From Mobilitalea sp. (GTDB taxonomy: Bacteria > Bacillota_A > Clostridia > Lachnospirales > Lachnospiraceae), in NCBI GenBank assembly GCA_029974875.1, contig JARKQP010000560.1, forward strand, positions 1 through 8,822: a stretch of DNA of 8,822 nt. The letters run 5' to 3'. A program made the position numbers and the translations under genes. The notes below the pieces were generated by a model. That model did not search any database, was not told where the DNA came from, and saw only the letters and a list, made by a program, of their open reading frames with translations. Position 1 is the first letter of the stretch. Each line of letters starts with the position of its first letter. This document shows positions 1 through 6,682 of this stretch, piece by piece.

Positions 1-1240
1 TACCGATTGCTTCCAGACCGGCCGGATTTGCAAAGCTTGCAACTGCAATCTGCCCGAGCAGCCTGCTCTCGCCATTGTCATATTTACCGTAAATCTTACC
101 GGAGCCGTCAATGCTTAAGCCGGTCATGTTACCGACCTTCCTGCCCGCTCCGATGCCTTCCAGGCTGCCCTTGGTCGCTTCCAGTGAGGAAGAACCGCTG
201 GTGGCATACATTGTAATGGTGGAAAAATCCACATCGATGGTCTCAAATACCGAATCACCGGTGGTCGCCTGGCTGCTTATTGAAAACTCAAGGCTTTTCT
301 GGTTCTCATCACCGGTGGAACTATCACCGACGCTAAGGAATTCTCCTGTTGCCCCGTTAAATCTTAGGGCTGGACCGCCTGAAGTGTCAATGGTTACTTC
401 CCCTGTATCCGAATCTACACCCGCAGTCATGGTAATACCTCCGAGGGTAAATTCCGTGATGGAAGACTCTGAGTAGGTGACCTGACCTGTACTCTCATCC
501 ACTTCCTTCTTTACAAAGATGGATTGACCGGAGCTGTCCTTGATATCCACAATACCTACCCGGTATTCACTTGTGGAATCCTCTGCCTGCCAGATCCTCA
601 TATCAGCCGTATAGCTGTTACCCAGCTTGTCAAAGAAGGTTAAATTGACTGCCTTGCCTGCCCCACCACTCGCAATCTGTGTGTCCTTGCTGTCAATGTT
701 TCCCGAGATATAAGCAGCCGTAGTTGCTTCGGGGGTTGCATACAGGTTCTCCGGGGCCATAATCCTTAAGGGTGTCACTGCTTTAGCTTCTGTTTTGGTC
801 GGATCCTCCTTATCTACCTGCCAGCCCATGACGGAAGCGCCGTAGGCGGTGCACAAGGTACCCTGTGCATCAATATTAAAGGAACCTGCTTTCGTAAAAT
901 AATTCGAACCGCCCCTGTTTACAACAAAGAAGGTATCTCCTTCAATCATGACATCGAAGGGGTTGTCCGTTCTCTGCGATGCACCGGTCGTGTTAATTGA
1001 CGAAACAATTGATGCCACGTTGGAGCCTAAACCGACCTGCATTGCATTACGTCCTGTGGTTCCTGTCGCCGCGTTGGGACCGGAAGCACTTTGTGTTGTC
1101 TGATAAAACACATCGGAAAAAGTCACGGAACTTGATTTAAAACCGACGGTGTTAACATTAGAAATATTATTACCAATAACGTCCATTTTTGTCTGGTGTA
1201 CTTTAAGGCCTGATACACCAGAAAAGAGTGCTCTCATCAT
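1..1240 (-). CDS. flgE: Flagellar hook protein FlgE (3' end outside the window)
   Basis: FlgE is the subunit of the curved hook that joins the rod to the filament. It is exported by the flagellar type III system and polymerises under the FlgD cap. About 413 residues are visible. The N-terminus, starting MMRALFSGVSGLK, carries the flagellar rod/hook motif IGNNISNVNTVGFK at residues 22-35. The pattern NPFDVMIEGDTFFVV follows near residue 93, as expected after the N-terminal D0/D1 part. The middle is Ser/Thr/Gly-rich (D2-like), and the visible end (residues about 398-413, GQIAVASFANPAGLEAIG) is the known beginning of the C-terminal core, so only roughly the last 80-100 residues are missing. The start at 1240 was chosen because GGAGG at 1250-1254 lies 9 bases upstream and the family begins at this Met; the second Met (1237) is also possible. 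An in-frame start also exists at 1333 and is reported separately. The product is very secure; the exact start is less so. Confidence 0.96.
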   Translation of the reverse strand, partial: MMRALFSGVSGLKVHQTKMDVIGNNISNVNTVGFKSSSVTFSDVFYQTTQSASGPNAATGTTGRNAMQVGLGSNVASIVSSINTTGASQRTDNPFDVMIEGDTFFVVNRGGSNYFTKAGSFNIDAQGTLCTAYGASVMGWQVDKEDPTKTEAKAVTPLRIMAPENLYATPEATTAAYISGNIDSKDTQIASGGAGKAVNLTFFDKLGNSYTADMRIWQAEDSTSEYRVGIVDIKDSSGQSIFVKKEVDESTGQVTYSESSITEFTLGGITMTAGVDSDTGEVTIDTSGGPALRFNGATGEFLSVGDSSTGDENQKSLEFSISSQATTGDSVFETIDVDFSTITMYATSGSSSLEATKGSLEGIGAGRKVGNMTGLSIDGSGKIYGKYDNGESRLLGQIAVASFANPAGLEAIG

Positions 1241-1363
1241 AACTTTTGACCTCCATATTCTGCGGTTCATCTGTGGTGTACTAAGAGATTCCCTAAGGTA
1301 TCCCCACACTCCGGTATCCAATCTGTCAGTCATGGATACTTAAGCCTCCATAAGGTCCGGCTT
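1241..1363 (-). promoter_or_regulatory. Leader region between the TIGR02530-type gene and flgE, with two ribosome binding sites
   Basis: This 123-base gap holds two GGAGG motifs in the transcribed direction. One, at 1250-1254, serves the family-conserved flgE start. The other, near 1345-1349, precedes an ATG at 1333 by 11 bases. That ATG opens a 31-codon stretch that runs without a stop directly into flgE in the same frame. The upstream stop is two codons before that ATG. The heptamer ggtatcc occurs twice (1297-1303 and 1313-1319), and its complement ggatac occurs at 1334-1339, so the upstream ATG could sit in a 6-bp hairpin with a 14-base loop. No promoter or U-tract terminator was seen. A regulatory role is inference. 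Confidence 0.35.
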
Positions 1364-1771
1364 TTACATGATTACCGCTCCGTCAATGTTTGTAAATACC
1401 TTGTCCTCTCCGTCCTTCACTGCGGTAATTACCGTATTGTTTTTAACATTTACGATAAAGGCAAGGTCATCTATCATTACTAAGGATTCATTGATCCCCT
1501 TCTCACTGGCTCTTTTCGCACCATTTTCCAGCCGCGCCAGCTGCTCGTCCGTCAGGTCAATATTCCGGCTTGCCAAGCGCTCATTTGCATGCTTTGAGAA
1601 TTTTAGCTCACTCGCTTCATCTGCCGCCTGCTTTGTCTTTAATATTTCACTGAAGGGTGTCGTAATCTGCCTGCCAGCTGCTGTCTGGTTGTTTTTCACA
1701 GCGTTCAGCTGCTGCGTCATCTGCTCTATGGAAGGGTATTGATTCACAGGAATGTTCATTATTTCCTCCAT
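1364..1771 (-). CDS. TIGR02530-type flagellar operon protein (between flgD and flgE)
   Basis: This is a small soluble protein of about 135 residues of the conserved flagellar operon family (TIGR02530, Flagellar_put). In Firmicutes and spirochaetes the family is typically encoded between flgD and flgE, exactly as here. The family-typical core is visible: FSKHANERLASRNIDLT, then a helix (EQLARLENGAKRASEKG), then a beta-rich end with SLVMIDDLAFIVNVKNNTVITAV. There is no signal peptide or membrane segment. The biochemical role is not established; position suggests hook assembly. Three Met codons could start it. The one at 1771 has AGGAGG at 1779-1784 with 7 bases spacing, and the one at 1759 (MNIPVNQY) has GGAGG at 1765-1769 with 5 bases spacing. 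The first Met at 1792 has no good site. I chose 1771, but 1759 is nearly as good. Confidence 0.85.
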   Translation of the reverse strand: MEEIMNIPVNQYPSIEQMTQQLNAVKNNQTAAGRQITTPFSEILKTKQAADEASELKFSKHANERLASRNIDLTDEQLARLENGAKRASEKGINESLVMIDDLAFIVNVKNNTVITAVKDGEDKVFTNIDGAVIM

Positions 1772-1867
1772 TCCACCGCCTCCTGCGGTCATGTCCTGGC
1801 CTCTTTAAGCCAAAGGGCTCCTTGAAGCCATACCTCCATGTATCATTTTCTTTGTGGCTATCCGGCT

Positions 1868-2464
1868 TTACTTGGCGCTTGAATCAGAACCATCCTGTGT
1901 ACTGCCGCCCGCCGTACTGCCTGCGGAATTATCTGTGCTGCTTTCCCCTGCTGTGCTGCCTGAGGAATTATTCGTGGTGCCGTTTGCAGCTGTACTGCCT
2001 GATGCGCCATCCGCAGAATTGCTGTTGTCCGCCGTAGCATAATCGTCATCCATAACCGTATCCAGCTGGTCAATGGAGTATAGCTTACCGTCTATGGAAA
2101 GCTTTGTGAAAGAACCGGAGATATATACAAAGTCAACCTTGCCGGTGACATACCTTGGCGTATCCTTCGTAGTGCTGTCCGTCTTAACGGTCACCGTCTT
2201 GCCAACTAGGCTAAAAGCCTGTGAGTTCGTCGTTGTCTTTGCAACATTCTGCATCTGCTCCAGCTGCGAGAAGGTAGTAAGCTGTGCTATGTATTCCGTA
2301 TTACTGTTTGGATTTAGGGGATCCTGATACTGCATCTGCGTCACCAGCAGCTTCATAAAAGCGTCCTTTCCAAGCTCGCCGCCCACTTTTTTGGTGGTTT
2401 TTGACTCAGAATTACTGGTTTCCTGGATCTTACCGTCTGTTACATTTTGAATTAATTCACCCAT
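1868..2464 (-). CDS. flgD: Flagellar hook capping protein FlgD, with repetitive C-terminal tail
   Basis: FlgD forms the temporary cap at the tip of the growing hook and allows FlgE subunits to polymerise; it is replaced once the hook is complete. The 198-residue product has the family's N-terminal signature at residues 31-52 (GKDAFMKLLVTQMQYQDPLNP), followed by TEYIAQLTTFSQLEQM (57-71). A short beta-rich segment follows (83-135, with SLVGKTVTVKT and YSIDQLDTV), resembling the tudor-like part of FlgD. No clear FlgD Ig-like domain is visible. The last ~55 residues are low-complexity Ser/Thr/Gly/Ala/Asn with three 13-residue repeats (listed separately). The ATG at 2464 was chosen: AAAGGAG at 2471-2477 is 6 bases upstream. 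A GTG directly before it would add one residue. It lies 57 bases after fliK. Confidence 0.95.
   Translation of the reverse strand: MGELIQNVTDGKIQETSNSESKTTKKVGGELGKDAFMKLLVTQMQYQDPLNPNSNTEYIAQLTTFSQLEQMQNVAKTTTNSQAFSLVGKTVTVKTDSTTKDTPRYVTGKVDFVYISGSFTKLSIDGKLYSIDQLDTVMDDDYATADNSNSADGASGSTAANGTTNNSSGSTAGESSTDNSAGSTAGGSTQDGSDSSAK
1883..1999 (-). repeat. Three 39-bp imperfect tandem repeats within flgD (13-residue units)
   Basis: FlgD residues 156-194 read as three consecutive 13-residue units: GSTAANGTTNNSS, GSTAGESSTDNSA and GSTAGGSTQDGSD. At the DNA level the anchor gtactgcctg/gtgctgcctg on the plus strand recurs at 1914, 1953 and 1992, an exact 39-base period. The two leftmost copies also share ggaatta after the anchor. 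The units have diverged, so the repeat is not freshly expanded. A partial related segment (DNSNSADGAS) precedes the first unit. Confidence 0.85.
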
Positions 2465-2521
2465 CACTGTCTCCTTTCCTAGATTTTTTGGATTAAAATT
2501 GTAATTTCTTTCAACCCTGGA

Positions 2522-4024
2522 TTACGCGGTATAATCGATCTGGCTTCCACTTAATCCCAAGGCTTCCCCGGATATTGCACTTAAGTCCTCCGGCTCCTCC
2601 GACATTGCGAGGGCATCCTCTAAGCTTATCTTCTTAGCCGTAGTGCTTTTCCCATTCTCCTGCCGGGTTCCTGTTTCCTGTCCGGCCTTTTGGTCAAAGG
2701 CATAAGAGGCAACGGCTACTTCAATAGCCTCCACCTTAACTCCCTGTGAATTTAAGCTTTCACGGAGTACATGCAGCTGGCCTTCAATGGCTTCCTTGCT
2801 TAGTTCGTTCTGGACTAGGAACTGTGCTGTCATAATTCCGTTCTTTGACTGTACCGTCAGGTTCACCTTGCCAAGATGCTCCGGATTCAACTGCAGCTCC
2901 ATGGAAGCCTGATCCGCCGAAACGGATACCTTAATCCGGTCCAAAAGCTGGTTCACGATATCCCTGAGCTCTGCAGCCCGTGCCAGGTTTCCATTAAAAC
3001 CAACCTGTGGATCCTGGGTCGCCTTCGCCAGATTGTCAATAAAGGCTTGGAACTGGTCTGCTGCCTTTAATTCCCCTTGCTCCTTCTGCCTTGCATCCTC
3101 CCGGGTATTTGCCAGACCATCCTTTGCTTCATCCACGGCAACGGCTACGGTTCCACCATTCCTGCCATCAGCATTGGCTACCTGTGAGCCTTCCTTATCC
3201 GCCCCATTCTCCTGGGCCTCTTCTGTGGCTGCAAAAAGATTCCCACTTAAACCTGCATCCTCCGTGGAAAGCTGCTCTCCAGCTCCTGTGTCCAAAAGCT
3301 CCACTGGGGCTTCCTTCCCTGAACCGGCTTGCATCAGCAGCTGCCGCAGCTGCTCCGGTGTAAGTCCCTGTCCGGCTCCTGCTATCAGCTCCTGGGCGTC
3401 ATCCATCAAAGACTTCATCAGGGCTGCCAGCTTCTCATCCGTCAGCACCGCCGAGATGTCCGTCTGTCCATTGGCTGCCAGAATAAACTGCTGCAGCTCC
3501 TGGGGCTGTAATAGATCCGTAAGCTCCATATCCTGCCCTGAAAGCAGCTGTTCAAATTCCTCCGGAGTCAGGTTAAGCTGTTGCATCACCATCTCCTGGA
3601 GAGCTCCAAGCACTGCCATAGCCTGTGCTAAAGCCTGTTCGGAAACCTCAGGATCATCCTCTGCTACCTGGCCCATGGCCTCAGTCTGCTTCCCATAGAC
3701 CGCACTCTCCTGCCTTGCACTGTCCGTTGTCCCTGCTCTGTCCCTGTCTTTTGTTTCCCTTACCGGTCTTGCCTGTCCGGTATCTGCTGCCCCGGCTGTA
3801 TCCGTCACGGCTTCCTTTGCATCATCACTGCCGGTGTCCGCATTCTTTGCGGAGGCTTTGTCCGCCTGGGTGTCCTTCCGGGCAGCCGCAGTCTGTAATG
3901 TTTTTAGATTGCTGTCCATTACCTGGTTAAATCCGCCGCCGGTTTTATTACCCTTCAAAGCAGCGCCGCCGCCAGAGCTTCCAAACAGGTTTACCGCCTG
4001 GGTCATAACGCTTTGCGTCGTCAT
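2522..4024 (-). CDS. fliK: Flagellar hook-length control protein FliK
   Basis: FliK is the secreted ruler that measures hook length and, through its C-terminal domain, makes the export gate (FlhB) switch from hook-type to filament-type substrates. The 500-residue product has a disordered Ala/Asp/Thr/Gly-rich N-terminus (about 18-115), a helical Gln/Leu-rich middle (125-235), another disordered section (236-315), and the Flg_hook C-terminal domain at about 350-440. That domain shows SMELQLNPEHLGKVNLTV (374-391), a mid-domain strand TAQFLVQNE and the family end RESLNSQGVKVEAIEVAV. The tail after 440 is polar. The start at 4024 has AAAGGAGG at 4033-4040 with 8 bases spacing. The middle contains four LTPEQLxxLL-like motifs. 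The N-terminal two thirds could not be identified by homology, as is usual for FliK; identity rests on the C-terminal domain and position. Confidence 0.95.
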   Translation of the reverse strand: MTTQSVMTQAVNLFGSSGGGAALKGNKTGGGFNQVMDSNLKTLQTAAARKDTQADKASAKNADTGSDDAKEAVTDTAGAADTGQARPVRETKDRDRAGTTDSARQESAVYGKQTEAMGQVAEDDPEVSEQALAQAMAVLGALQEMVMQQLNLTPEEFEQLLSGQDMELTDLLQPQELQQFILAANGQTDISAVLTDEKLAALMKSLMDDAQELIAGAGQGLTPEQLRQLLMQAGSGKEAPVELLDTGAGEQLSTEDAGLSGNLFAATEEAQENGADKEGSQVANADGRNGGTVAVAVDEAKDGLANTREDARQKEQGELKAADQFQAFIDNLAKATQDPQVGFNGNLARAAELRDIVNQLLDRIKVSVSADQASMELQLNPEHLGKVNLTVQSKNGIMTAQFLVQNELSKEAIEGQLHVLRESLNSQGVKVEAIEVAVASYAFDQKAGQETGTRQENGKSTTAKKISLEDALAMSEEPEDLSAISGEALGLSGSQIDYTA

Positions 4025-4046
4025 ATGGTATTCCTCCTTTCGTCAA

Positions 4047-4080
4047 GGCAGCCTACCCCTCTATGAAAAGGGGGCTTGCC
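4047..4080 (-). promoter_or_regulatory. Predicted GC-rich hairpin just upstream of the fliK ribosome binding site
   Basis: In plus-strand coordinates, ggca (4047-4050) can pair with tgcc (4077-4080) and gcc (4051-4053) with ggc (4073-4075), with one bulged base at 4076. Then ccct (4057-4060) pairs with aggg (4069-4072) across a small three-base bulge, leaving an 8-base loop. The hairpin ends 6 bases before the fliK AAAGGAGG site. No run of T follows in the transcribed direction, so it does not look like an intrinsic terminator. Its role is unknown: it could affect fliK translation or mRNA stability. Confidence 0.4.
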
Positions 4081-4093
4081 CTTCAAGATATCT

Positions 4094-4120
4094 ATAATAA
4101 GAAGTGAAACTTCCTATTAT
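4094..4120 (-). promoter_or_regulatory. Strong 12-bp predicted hairpin between the motE-like gene and fliK
   Basis: Arms 4094-4105 and 4109-4120 are complementary over all 12 positions with a 3-base loop; in the minus-strand RNA one pair is a G-U wobble. It begins 8 bases after the motE-like stop codon. The stem is AT-rich apart from the loop-proximal part, and no U-tract follows, so it is not a classic intrinsic terminator. Such a stem after a stop codon may act as an mRNA processing or stability element between the basal-body and hook parts of the operon; this is inference. Confidence 0.55.
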
Positions 4121-4128
4121 CCATTTAG

Positions 4129-4902
4129 CTATTGGGAGCTGCTCAGCTTTTCCTCATCCATATCAAGCATCTTCTTCGTTATCTTGGCCGCAACCACCTG
4201 GTCCATCTCAGCCAGAATAGCGGCACTCTCCCTCGGTCTCATGCTTAATAATATCTCTGATACGGCTCCTATATCCGCGGTCATTGTCTCAAGGATCTGG
4301 GCCGCCGCCCCCGGATCCATATTTCTATAGATATCCGCCTTTGCTTTAATCGCATCCGAATACTGTAGCTGTTCAACCACCTGGCGGTAAAGCTCCTCTG
4401 CCGTAGTAGGGTTGATCTGCTCATAATATTTTTTGTATTCCTCAATATCCGGGGCAGCCTCTGCAAACACTACATTCTTGTCAAATTCCCTGGTTCTTTC
4501 TTCGAAGGCCTTCTGTTCCTCCTCAAATACCTTTAAGCGGTCCACTTCCGCCTGGAGCTCCTGGACGGACTGGTCATCATTTGTCTTGCCGTTCTCCATA
4601 TCGGCAAGCGCAGCCTCCAGCTCCTGGATCTTGGCAACCGCTTCCGCCATGGATTTATAGCCATAGCTGTTTTCCTGGGTTACCCTTGCCTCCATTTCTC
4701 CCGGAAGAATCAGGTTGACAACCGGTACATCCTTTAAGATCGGACGCAGGATCCCTGAACCGAAGCCCCCGATATCCAGTTTAATTAATGCCCCGAATAT
4801 AGCCAACCATATGATTACAATTAAAAGCGCAATAAGTATGGTTAATACCTTGTTCCCAGTCTGCTTGTCCTCACTGTTAGCTGCCTTTTCTTTTCTAGCA
4901 AT
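4129..4902 (-). CDS. MotE/YlxF-like membrane protein with coiled coil; apparent AUU start
   Basis: This protein sits where ylxF lies in Bacillus, between fliJ and fliK. Read from the AUU at 4902 it has 257 residues: a basic lysine-rich N-terminus (1-18), one hydrophobic membrane segment (19-41), a linker with DVPVVNLILPGE, a charged coiled coil (about 84-142), and a C-terminal helical domain (about 163-257) containing YRNMDPGAAAQILETM and SMRPRESAAILAEMD, typical of the MgtE-N-like module of MotE proteins. The N-terminus would be cytoplasmic and the coil outside, like the MotE chaperone of rhizobia; function in Firmicutes is not settled. There is no ATG, GTG or TTG in frame before a TTG inside the membrane segment (4806). 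The AUU at 4902 has GGAGG at 4910-4914 with 7 bases spacing and overlaps the fliJ stop as TAATT, one base from the common TAATG coupling motif. A truncated start at 4806 would cut the membrane helix and is unlikely. Confidence 0.82.
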   Translation of the reverse strand: MARKEKAANSEDKQTGNKVLTILIALLIVIIWLAIFGALIKLDIGGFGSGILRPILKDVPVVNLILPGEMEARVTQENSYGYKSMAEAVAKIQELEAALADMENGKTNDDQSVQELQAEVDRLKVFEEEQKAFEERTREFDKNVVFAEAAPDIEEYKKYYEQINPTTAEELYRQVVEQLQYSDAIKAKADIYRNMDPGAAAQILETMTADIGAVSEILLSMRPRESAAILAEMDQVVAAKITKKMLDMDEEKLSSSQ

Positions 4903-5363
4903 TATCCATCCTCCCCGGAAAGCGTCGGACTGTTATAGCTGAAGCTGTTCAGCTCGTCAACTTCCTTCCGTTCCTCAGCGTCAAATTCCTGCATATATTC
5001 TTCAAATGCCTTTTCCTTCAGCCGTTCCTGCGTTTTGCGTCCAACCATCGCATCACTTAACCGGATGCGTGCCACCTCCAGCCGGTGGGCCGCGCCCCGT
5101 ACCGCCGCCTCCTGCTGCTTAATACCTTCCTTCGTGAACTGGATCGTCTGCCCACACTGCTGGATCCTAAACAGGTCGAGCCTGCCTGTGCTTAAACTCC
5201 TAAGCTCCTCTTCCAGGGAAATCCGTCTATGCTTTAACTGCTCCAGCTTCTCTTCTTCCCTCGTCAGCTTCATCCTGGCATTGCTATAGGCGATCTTTGC
5301 CTGGTCCTCCAGCTTCAATTTGATTTGGAGCACACTTTCCATGGAATATCTAAACTTCTTCAT
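4902..5363 (-). CDS. fliJ: Flagellar export protein FliJ
   Basis: FliJ is the coiled-coil stalk of the flagellar export ATPase: it inserts in the centre of the FliI hexamer, contacts FlhA and helps recycle chaperones. The 153-residue product is nearly all helical and charged, with the family opening MKKFRYSMESVLQIKLKLEDQAK (usual pattern: F-x-F/Y-x-LexvLxiK) and long heptad-like helices at about 15-60 and 75-132. The length is within the usual range of about 140-160. No Cys-rich or membrane part is present. It starts 2 bases after the fliI stop. The nearest GGAG (5378-5381) is 14 bases away, so translation is probably coupled to fliI. It ends overlapping the next gene by one base. Confidence 0.94.
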   Translation of the reverse strand: MKKFRYSMESVLQIKLKLEDQAKIAYSNARMKLTREEEKLEQLKHRRISLEEELRSLSTGRLDLFRIQQCGQTIQFTKEGIKQQEAAVRGAAHRLEVARIRLSDAMVGRKTQERLKEKAFEEYMQEFDAEERKEVDELNSFSYNSPTLSGEDG

Positions 5364-5365
5364 CC

Positions 5366-6676
5366 TTAATTAAAAATCTCCATCAGCATCGCTATTTCTT
5401 CCTCGAGTTCATATTTATCATTAACATCCTGCTGTAGGAATGCGTTGACCTCTTTAATTTTTGAGATGGCATAATCAATATCCGGGTTGGAGCCACTTTT
5501 ATAGGCACCGATATTGATCAGATCCTCCGCCTCCTGGTAAGTGGCAAGGACATTTTTCAGCTTGCCCGAGGCTTCCTTATGCTCCCTGGTGACAATTGAG
5601 CTCATGCACCTTGAAATACTTTGCAGGATATCAATTGCCGGGTAGTGGTTCTTATGCCCAAGCTTCCTGGATAGCATGATGTGTCCGTCTAAAATACTTC
5701 GCGCCGTATCCGTGATCGGTTCATTGAAATCATCCCCGTCCACCAGTACCGTATACAAGCCTGTAATTGAGCCATGCTCCGAATTGCCTGCCCGCTCTAA
5801 CAGCCTTGGCATCTCCGAATAAACACTGGGCGGATAACCGCGGGATACGGGAGGCTCACCGGAGGCTAGCCCGATCTCCCTCTGCGCCATGGAAAAACGG
5901 GTAAGGGAGTCCATCATCAGCAGTACATCCTTCCCCTGGTCCCTAAAATACTCTGCTATGGCCGTAGCCGTCTGGGCAGCTTTTTTCCGGATCAAGGCCG
6001 GCTTATCGGAGGTCGCTACCACAAGGACGGATCTTTTTAAACCTTCTTCCCCGAGGTCGCGTTCGATAAATTCACGCACCTCCCTGCCACGCTCGCCGAT
6101 TAGGGCAATTACATTAATATCCGCCTTTGTATTTCGTGCGAACATACCGAGCAGCGTACTCTTACCAACACCGCTTCCTGCAAAAATACCGATCCTCTGG
6201 CCTTTGCCCACAGTCAGCATGGAATCCACGGCCTTTACCCCAAGGGGCAGTATCTCATCAATTATCTTCCTCTTTAGCGGATCCGGGGGCGGTGCCTCGG
6301 CAGGATAAAAGCTTTTCACCCTTAGGTCGGATTGCTCCAGCGGATACCCCATTCCATCCAGGGTTTTTCCCAGAAGCTCCTCACCGACCGGCACTTTAAA
6401 GGCAGTTCCTGAGTTTTCCACCAGGCTGCCTATGCCCACTCCGGTCATATCGTCATAGGGCATCAACAAAATCCTGTTTTCACGGAAGCCAATCACCTCC
6501 GCAACCTTTTTGTCGGCCTGTTCCGCACCGGTTATGTAGCATACATCATTTAAGTTCGAATTCGGCCCGGAGGCCTCGATGGTAAGTCCTACCATCTTAA
6601 CCACTTTCCCAATTTCCTGTTCATAGGATTTGTTCAGCAGCTGTCTATATTTATCAAAGTCAATAGCCACCATCAT
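5366..6676 (-). CDS. fliI: Flagellum-specific export ATPase FliI
   Basis: FliI is the hexameric ATPase at the cytoplasmic base of the flagellar type III export apparatus, related to the F1 beta subunit. The 436-residue product shows the complete catalytic set: Walker A GSGVGKST at 167-174, the GERGREV element at 194-200 with the catalytic-type Glu195, and Walker B VLLMMD at 251-256 followed by SLTRFSMAQRE. The type III-specific SRGYPPSVYSEMPRLLERAG lies at 278-297 and separates it from F1 subunits and Rho. The N-terminal barrel domain and the C-terminal helical domain are of normal size. The ATG-ATG pair at 6676/6673 follows a G-rich site (6679-6683) that is rather close; the second ATG or the next GTG has better spacing, so the start may move by 3-6 bases. 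Confidence 0.97.
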   Translation of the reverse strand: MMVAIDFDKYRQLLNKSYEQEIGKVVKMVGLTIEASGPNSNLNDVCYITGAEQADKKVAEVIGFRENRILLMPYDDMTGVGIGSLVENSGTAFKVPVGEELLGKTLDGMGYPLEQSDLRVKSFYPAEAPPPDPLKRKIIDEILPLGVKAVDSMLTVGKGQRIGIFAGSGVGKSTLLGMFARNTKADINVIALIGERGREVREFIERDLGEEGLKRSVLVVATSDKPALIRKKAAQTATAIAEYFRDQGKDVLLMMDSLTRFSMAQREIGLASGEPPVSRGYPPSVYSEMPRLLERAGNSEHGSITGLYTVLVDGDDFNEPITDTARSILDGHIMLSRKLGHKNHYPAIDILQSISRCMSSIVTREHKEASGKLKNVLATYQEAEDLINIGAYKSGSNPDIDYAISKIKEVNAFLQQDVNDKYELEEEIAMLMEIFN

Positions 6677-6682
6677 TTCCCC

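Noticed and set aside
1772..1867. Possible 13-codon peptide and small hairpin between flgD and the TIGR02530-type gene
   Set aside because: The peptide (MIHGGMASRSPLA) is tiny and its ribosome binding site is not well placed; the stem is only 4-5 bp. Nothing supports a function.
1822..2042. Overlapping plus-strand open frames and a second minus-strand frame over the flgD tail
   Set aside because: They arise from the low-complexity 39-base repeats being open in several frames; only the flgD frame continues into a known domain.
2465..2521. TTGAAA in the fliK-flgD gap as a possible promoter -35 box
   Set aside because: No -10-like element occurs at 16-18 bases spacing in the minus-strand direction before flgD; the gap is simply AT-rich.
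3033..3698. Plus-strand open frame of 221 codons opposite fliK
   Set aside because: Its Ser/Cys/Ala-rich translation is the antisense shadow of the Ala/Glu/Gln-rich fliK sequence; there is no recognisable domain, and the minus-strand gene explains the region.
4129..4806. Motility gene after fliJ read as a 225-residue protein from the TTG at 4806
   Set aside because: That start falls inside the hydrophobic membrane segment and lacks a ribosome binding site, while the sequence upstream continues the helix and a basic N-terminus in the same frame.
5889..6308. Plus-strand open frame of 139 codons opposite fliI
   Set aside because: It lies entirely over the catalytic part of fliI, whose Walker motifs are intact, and it has no domain or convincing ribosome binding site.
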